Below, one piece after another: positions 51,203 to 55,106 of a DNA stretch of 55,106 bases. A program made the translations under genes and the position numbers. Position 1 is the first letter of the stretch; the number at the start of each line of letters is the position of its first letter. The DNA is taken from assembly GCA_963925675.1 (NCBI GenBank), contig CAWUSW010000055.1:1-55106 (forward strand). The letters are read 5' to 3'. This DNA is from Eutrophocola sp963925675. Lineage in GTDB: Bacteria > Pseudomonadota > Gammaproteobacteria > Pseudomonadales > Pseudohongiellaceae. A model generated the notes under the pieces. The model searched no databases. It saw only the letters and a program-made list of their open reading frames with translations, and was not told the origin of the DNA.

Positions 51203-52426
51203 TTACTGAAGCAGATCCCTTATGGGAACAGAAGAGTCTGCCAACATGATTTTGTCTACCTTGAGCCCCTTGGAAATAATTTGTTTTCCAATCATAAACT
51301 CCTGCGGACTGTTTATTGCATCAACGGCAATCATTTTATCTTGCCTGAAATAAAAGACTGAAAATTTCCTGCCGCTTTCAGGTTCTCCGCGTAACACCAG
51401 TTCCTCATGCCCGCTTGAAATTCCGGCAATCTGCAACTTGATGTCATACTGGTCAGACCAGAACCATGGCAGCGCATTATACTGAATTGCCTTGTTACAT
51501 AAAGTCGCAGCAGCAACCTTTGCCTGATCCATGGCATTTTGTACACTTTCAAGCCGAAGATCACACTGGTAGAAAGCATTATGGTGATTGGTGCAATCTC
51601 CTGCCGCCACAATATCCGGATCAATGGTCAGACAATGAGCATCAACCCTAATACCATTTTCTACGACCAGTCCCGCAGCCTCGGCTAATTCAGTGTTCGG
51701 TAAAACACCAATGCCAATTATCACCAGATCCGCAGGGTAGACACGCCCATCCTTGCACTGAACTTCCTGCACTCTGTTCTGCCCGCCAAAACCCGAAATA
51801 TCAACATCCGTTTCTATCTGGACACCTTCTTCATTATGCACACGCGTATAAAACGCGGAAAGCGCGGGGACAGTGACTCTGTTGAGTATGCGTTCTCCGG
51901 CTTCCAGGACTGTAACCGCAAGGCCTAGCTTGCAAAGCATCGCCGCTGTTTCAAGGCCTATATAACCCCCCCCGACAATCACGGCTTTTTTGTTTGGCCC
52001 GACAAAATGCCTGATTTGTTCCACGTCATTGATATCACGCAGATATAGCACGCCTCGTAAATCGGAACCCGTAATATCCAGAGTACGAACCCTGGATCCT
52101 GTAGTCAGTGCCAGTTTGTCATACTTGAATATTTCACCATGGGATAAGGTCAGTGTCTTGTTATGCCGATCAATTTCGACGACACGCTGACCAAGAAGAA
52201 ATTCAATAGCCACTTTTTCATATTGGGCTTCAGGTCGAATCAATAAATCATCGACATGCTTCTCACCGGAAAGAAATGTTTTGGAAAGTGGGGGCCGGTT
52301 ATAGGGCAGAAAGGGTTCGTCGCCAATGACCAGAATTCGGCCTTCCCAGCCCTGCTGACGCAAACTGACAGCAAGTTGGGCTCCAGCGTGGCTGGCGCCA
52401 ATGACAATGCAACAAGGCTCAGTCAT
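51203..52426 (-). CDS. NAD(P)H ferredoxin reductase (putidaredoxin-reductase type)
   Basis: The 407-residue flavoprotein has the FAD-binding start CIVIGASHAGAQLAVSLRQQ, YNRPPLSKTFLSGE, the second dinucleotide fold KKAVIVGGGYIGLETAAMLC, and the FAD-closing PDIVAAGDCTNHHN. This is the class of putidaredoxin reductase, rubredoxin reductase and dioxygenase reductases. It passes electrons from NAD(P)H to the small 2Fe-2S ferredoxin encoded downstream. The physiological acceptor system is unknown. An ATG start at 52426 follows a 213 bp gap divergent from adhC. Confidence 0.92.
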   Translation of the reverse strand: MTEPCCIVIGASHAGAQLAVSLRQQGWEGRILVIGDEPFLPYNRPPLSKTFLSGEKHVDDLLIRPEAQYEKVAIEFLLGQRVVEIDRHNKTLTLSHGEIFKYDKLALTTGSRVRTLDITGSDLRGVLYLRDINDVEQIRHFVGPNKKAVIVGGGYIGLETAAMLCKLGLAVTVLEAGERILNRVTVPALSAFYTRVHNEEGVQIETDVDISGFGGQNRVQEVQCKDGRVYPADLVIIGIGVLPNTELAEAAGLVVENGIRVDAHCLTIDPDIVAAGDCTNHHNAFYQCDLRLESVQNAMDQAKVAAATLCNKAIQYNALPWFWSDQYDIKLQIAGISSGHEELVLRGEPESGRKFSVFYFRQDKMIAVDAINSPQEFMIGKQIISKGLKVDKIMLADSSVPIRDLLQ

Positions 52427-52639
52427 GATGTCTTTTTAATTTCCTTCATATTTGCACTGTCTAATTGTAATGAATTGCCCTGTGAGGCTACACATCCTGC
52501 CTGCAACGGGCTATATTTGCTTTCCGAGTTTAAGCTAAATAATTTCTAATATTCAGGCTGGCAAGGTCTGCTTTAACAAGGCCAATATCAACATAAATTT
52601 CAATCGTAATATACAAAATAATCAAGAAGGATAAGACTT

Positions 52640-53743
52640 ATGAAAACAAGAGCTGCTGTAGCCTTTGGAGCCGGTAAACCACTGGAGATCTGTGAAGTTG
52701 ACCTTGAAGGTCCTAAAGCAGGTGAAGTTCTGGTAGAACTTAAAGCCACTGGTGTTTGCCATACTGATGCTTTCACTCTTAGTGGTGACGATCCTGAAGG
52801 CGCATTTCCAGCCATTCTTGGCCATGAAGGCGCTGGCATCGTTGTCGAAGTAGGACCAGGCGTTAAATCCCTGAAACCTGGCGACCATGTCATCCCTCTT
52901 TATACTGCTGAATGTCGCGAATGCGATTACTGCCTGCATCCGAAAACAAACCTTTGTCAGGCCGTACGCGCCACTCAGGGTCAGGGCCTGATGCCAGACG
53001 GTACCAGCCGCTTTTCACTGGATGGTAAACCCATCCTCCATTACATGGGTTGCTCTACATTTTCCAACCATACAGTTTTACCTGAAATCTCTCTTGCCAA
53101 GGTCCGCAAAGATGCCCCGTTTGAACAGATCTGTTACATCGGCTGTGGCGTTACTACTGGTGTAGGTGCCGTGGTCTTCCAGGCAAAAGTGGAAATTGGC
53201 TCCACCGTGGCAGTGTTCGGCCTTGGTGGCATCGGTCTGAACGTTATTCAGGGCGCCAAGCTGGCTGGTGCCAGTAAAATCATTGGTATCGACCTGAATC
53301 CAGCCCGTGAAGCACTGGGCAAGCAATTCGGTATGACCGACTTTATCAATCCGAAAGACGTGGAAAATGTCGTTGACCATATCGTTCAGATGACTGGTGG
53401 CGTGGATTACAGCTTTGAATGTATTGGTAACGTCAATGTCATGCGTCAGGCACTTGAGTGCTGTCATAAAGGCTGGGGTGAATCCTATATTATCGGGGTT
53501 GCCGGTGCCGGCCAGGAAATATCCACCCGTCCCTTCCAGTTAGTGACAGGGCGTTCCTGGAAAGGGACCGCTTTTGGTGGTGCCCGTGGACGTACTGATG
53601 TGCCAAAAATTGTGGACTGGTATATGGATAACAAGATCAATATTGATGACCTGATTACCCACACCATGCCACTGGAAGACATCAACAAGGCATTTGACCT
53701 GATGCACTCGGGTGAAAGTATTCGCTCCGTCGTGCTTTATTAA
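52640..53743 (+). CDS. adhC: S-(hydroxymethyl)glutathione dehydrogenase (class III ADH)
   Basis: The 367-residue zinc enzyme begins MKTRAAVAFGAGKPLEI. It has the catalytic-zinc Cys in ATGVCHTDAFTLSG, GHEGAGIVVEVG, the structural-zinc set CRECDYCLHPKTNLC, IGCGVTTGVGAVV, and NAD-binding VAVFGLGGIGLNVIQGAK. CAFECIGN-like SFECIGNVNVMRQALE is also class III-typical. It oxidises the spontaneous formaldehyde-glutathione adduct to S-formylglutathione. fghA follows 108 bp downstream across a strong hairpin, so this is the glutathione-linked formaldehyde route. Confidence 0.95.
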   Translation: MKTRAAVAFGAGKPLEICEVDLEGPKAGEVLVELKATGVCHTDAFTLSGDDPEGAFPAILGHEGAGIVVEVGPGVKSLKPGDHVIPLYTAECRECDYCLHPKTNLCQAVRATQGQGLMPDGTSRFSLDGKPILHYMGCSTFSNHTVLPEISLAKVRKDAPFEQICYIGCGVTTGVGAVVFQAKVEIGSTVAVFGLGGIGLNVIQGAKLAGASKIIGIDLNPAREALGKQFGMTDFINPKDVENVVDHIVQMTGGVDYSFECIGNVNVMRQALECCHKGWGESYIIGVAGAGQEISTRPFQLVTGRSWKGTAFGGARGRTDVPKIVDWYMDNKINIDDLITHTMPLEDINKAFDLMHSGESIRSVVLY

Positions 53744-53788
53744 ACACAGGGTAATAAGCGCAATTTTTTCATCACGCTTTAAATAATG

Positions 53789-53814
53789 GGGGTCAGGGTA
53801 AACACCCTGACCCC
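53789..53814 (+). terminator. Strong hairpin between adhC and fghA
   Basis: GGGGTCAGGGT AAAC ACCCTGACCCC is a perfect eleven-pair stem with a four-base loop, followed by TGTTTTAATTT. It could terminate or attenuate transcription between the two genes, or process the mRNA. The GGGGTCAG sequence also recurs in other gaps in this window. Confidence 0.75.
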
Positions 53815-53851
53815 TGTTTTAATTTAAAGTTTTAATTTTAAGGATTTTCCC

Positions 53852-54703
53852 ATGAGTCTTGAACAAGTCAGCTCGAATGCCATGTTTGGTGGCAAACAAC
53901 TCAAACTGAAACACAGCTCCAAAACTCTGAAATGCGATATGGTTTTTTCTGTTTACCTGCCGCCCCAGGCAGAATCAGTCAATGTCCCGATTATTTACTG
54001 GCTGTCAGGTCTGACTTGTAGCGATGATAATTTTGTGCAAAAAGCCGGCGCCCAACAGTTTGCTGCCGAGGCTGGCGTAGCTATTATCTGCCCGGATACC
54101 AGCCCACGTGGAGAAGGCATTCCTGATGATCCAGAAGCCGCCTATGACTTTGGTCTGGGTGCAGGTTTCTATGTAAAAGCCACACAGGAACCCTGGTCCA
54201 CTAATTACAATATGTATGATTACGTCACCAAAGAACTACCCGACGTACTGGCCGGTAGCGACTTGCCCCTTGATACAGAAAATTGTTCAATCATGGGTCA
54301 TTCCATGGGTGGCCATGGCGCTCTTACTATGGCTCTGAAGAATGCCGGTAAATATAAAGCTGTTTCTGCATTGTCCCCTATCTGCTCCCCGCTAAACTGC
54401 CCCTGGGGAGAAAAAGCGCTGGGCAATTACATTGGCGATAATCGTCAGGACTGGGAGCAATATGATGCGTGCGCACTCATAGCCAAGGCCGATGAAAAAC
54501 TTCACATCCTGATTGATCAGGGGCAGAACGATGACTTTCTTGGCAGCCAATTGAAGCCGGAACTCTTGCAACAGGCTTGCCAGGAGGCAGGTCATCCCCT
54601 GACCCTGCGTTATCACGCAGGCTATGATCACAGTTATTTTTTCATCGCGACATATATTGAAGATCATATTAATCATCATGCCCAGGCTCTTTGGGGCTCT
54701 TAG
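53852..54703 (+). CDS. fghA: S-formylglutathione hydrolase
   Basis: The 283-residue esterase-D-type enzyme has IYWLSGLTCSDDNFV (oxyanion loop), YNMYDYVTKELPDVL, SIMGHSMGGHGALTMAL (nucleophile Ser), DQGQNDDFLGSQL (catalytic Asp) and AGYDHSYFFIATYI (catalytic His). It hydrolyses S-formylglutathione to formate and glutathione, completing formaldehyde detoxification after AdhC. An AAGGA site precedes the ATG. AAAGGAT heptamers begin just after its stop. Confidence 0.95.
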   Translation: MSLEQVSSNAMFGGKQLKLKHSSKTLKCDMVFSVYLPPQAESVNVPIIYWLSGLTCSDDNFVQKAGAQQFAAEAGVAIICPDTSPRGEGIPDDPEAAYDFGLGAGFYVKATQEPWSTNYNMYDYVTKELPDVLAGSDLPLDTENCSIMGHSMGGHGALTMALKNAGKYKAVSALSPICSPLNCPWGEKALGNYIGDNRQDWEQYDACALIAKADEKLHILIDQGQNDDFLGSQLKPELLQQACQEAGHPLTLRYHAGYDHSYFFIATYIEDHINHHAQALWGS

Positions 54704-54706
54704 AAA

Positions 54707-54788
54707 GAAGGATTAAAGAAAAAGGATAAAGGATAAAGGTGGGCTACTTCAGGCTCACTAATCCTTTTTGCCTTTTATCCTTCCTTTG
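54707..54788. repeat. AAAGGAT heptamer cluster with inverted partner
   Basis: Just after the fghA stop are AAAGGAT, AAAGGAT and AAAGGTG (54721-54741), preceded by a degenerate copy. On the other arm, CCTTTTATCCTTCCTTTG at 54771-54788 is an imperfect reverse complement, and CACCTTTATCTTTTTT at 54857-54872 is a further one. The units are the CCTTTAT heptamer of 43297-43331 read from the opposite strand. Confidence 0.8.
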
Positions 54789-54818
54789 TTTTTATCTGCA
54801 AAAAATAGGGATCATGAC

Positions 54819-54845
54819 CGTTTCAATGAAGTCTTCATTGAAACG
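54819..54845. repeat. Perfect 27-bp inverted repeat upstream of the amidase gene
   Basis: CGTTTCAATGAA GTC TTCATTGAAACG has twelve-base perfect arms and a three-base centre. It lies 66-92 bp upstream of the ATG at 54911, inside the repeat cluster. It may be an operator, or the tip of a cruciform or RNA hairpin. No T-run follows, so it is not a classical terminator. Confidence 0.75.
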
Positions 54846-54910
54846 CTGAAGCGGATCACCTTTATCTTTTTTCACCATCTCTAAAAGTTAAGGCGACCCA
54901 CCAAGCCCCT

Positions 54911-55106
54911 ATGAACAATCTCTCCCTGACACTCGTTCAATCCAATCTGCAATGGCAGCAAGCCCATGCCAATCGAAAAATACTGGCAGAATTAATAGCG
55001 CAGTCAGTTGAAAAAACAGATCTGATTATCCTGCCGGAAATGTTCACCAGCGCTTTTTCTATGGGCCGCGGCACTATTGCCGAAGACTGGCCGGGCGAAT
55101 CTATTG
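54911..55106 (+). CDS. Omega-amidase/nitrilase family (YafV-like), partial at window end
   Basis: The reading from ATG 54911 is open to the window edge (65 codons). It starts NNLSLTLVQSNLQWQQAHAN, then LIILPEMFTSAFSMG with the catalytic Glu in LPEMFTSAF, as in the carbon-nitrogen hydrolase YafV. YafV-type enzymes hydrolyse 2-oxoglutaramate or 2-oxosuccinamate. The catalytic Lys and Cys lie beyond the window. It probably has its own promoter, since it is separated from fghA by 207 bp of repeats. Confidence 0.82.
   Translation, partial: MNNLSLTLVQSNLQWQQAHANRKILAELIAQSVEKTDLIILPEMFTSAFSMGRGTIAEDWPGESI

Noticed and set aside
54819..54845. CRISPR repeat-like palindrome (GTTTCAATGAA resembles repeat ends)
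   Set aside because: Only one copy with no spacers and no cas genes anywhere in the window.

Overview
The window is a 55 kb chromosomal stretch of a free-living, probably marine, gammaproteobacterium of moderate GC content. This is inferred from gene content: RNase G-Maf-YhdP, YaeQ, a DUF1456 (YehS-type) protein, the TIGR02647 family, FabV, a RIO1-like kinase and FklB-type FKBP. No species is claimed. Genes are dense, short operons alternate in direction, and there is no prophage, CRISPR array, rRNA operon or intact insertion sequence.

Layout. 1-2.9 kb: tRNA-Lys(CUU), a duplicated 5' fragment of it, an orphan ModA-like binding protein, and a secreted protein/DUF6152 pair. 3-6.4 kb: minus-strand fklB-DUF1015-nhaC. 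6.6-9.5 kb: YjbR, an EamA exporter, a PurN-like formyltransferase and a ZntB-like transporter. 9.5-13.1 kb: a methyltransferase pseudogene, an MscS channel, an HDAC-family deacetylase, then a decayed patch with a second pseudogene and an IS30 remnant. 13.1-15 kb: RIO kinase and intradiol dioxygenase. 15.1-19 kb: minus-strand run of a lipoprotein hydrolase, GFA protein, PQQ-type sugar dehydrogenase, D-Ala-D-Ala dipeptidase and DUF2164. 19.1-24.8 kb: sulfite-oxidase-like enzyme, cysteine-cluster proteins, a CvfB-S4 fusion, DUF1456, YaeQ, TIGR02647 and FabV. 24.9-31.6 kb: minus-strand block with aminopeptidase, YjbQ, glutaminyl cyclase, MtnA, a class II aldolase-SDR fusion, MAPEG and an orphan ExbD. 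31.9-34.9 kb: TetR divergent from an S15-type protein lacking its catalytic serine. 34.9-41.9 kb: DUF445, YhdP, RNase G, Maf. 42-45 kb: ferredoxin-type reductase, a eukaryotic-type HisA, an MBL hydrolase. 45.5-50.6 kb: PhoH, XdhC, MocA, a DnaJ-like zinc protein, a PhoU-like DUF47 protein and a Pit phosphate transporter. 50.8-55.1 kb: ferredoxin and reductase, the glutathione-dependent formaldehyde pathway (adhC, fghA) and the start of an omega-amidase.

Themes. Molybdenum biology recurs at scattered places (ModA-like, sulfite-oxidase family, XdhC-MocA), as does one-carbon/formaldehyde handling (GFA, adhC, fghA). MtnA near a fused class II aldolase-dehydrogenase suggests a dihydroxyacetone-phosphate-type salvage of methylthioribose or 5-deoxyribose phosphate.

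The least explained signal is non-coding. A family of tandem heptamers built on CTTnnnn sits right at gene ends around 2.2, 28.3-28.6, 43.3-43.4 and 54.7 kb. In two places it is combined with REP-like palindromes and a second shared hairpin module.
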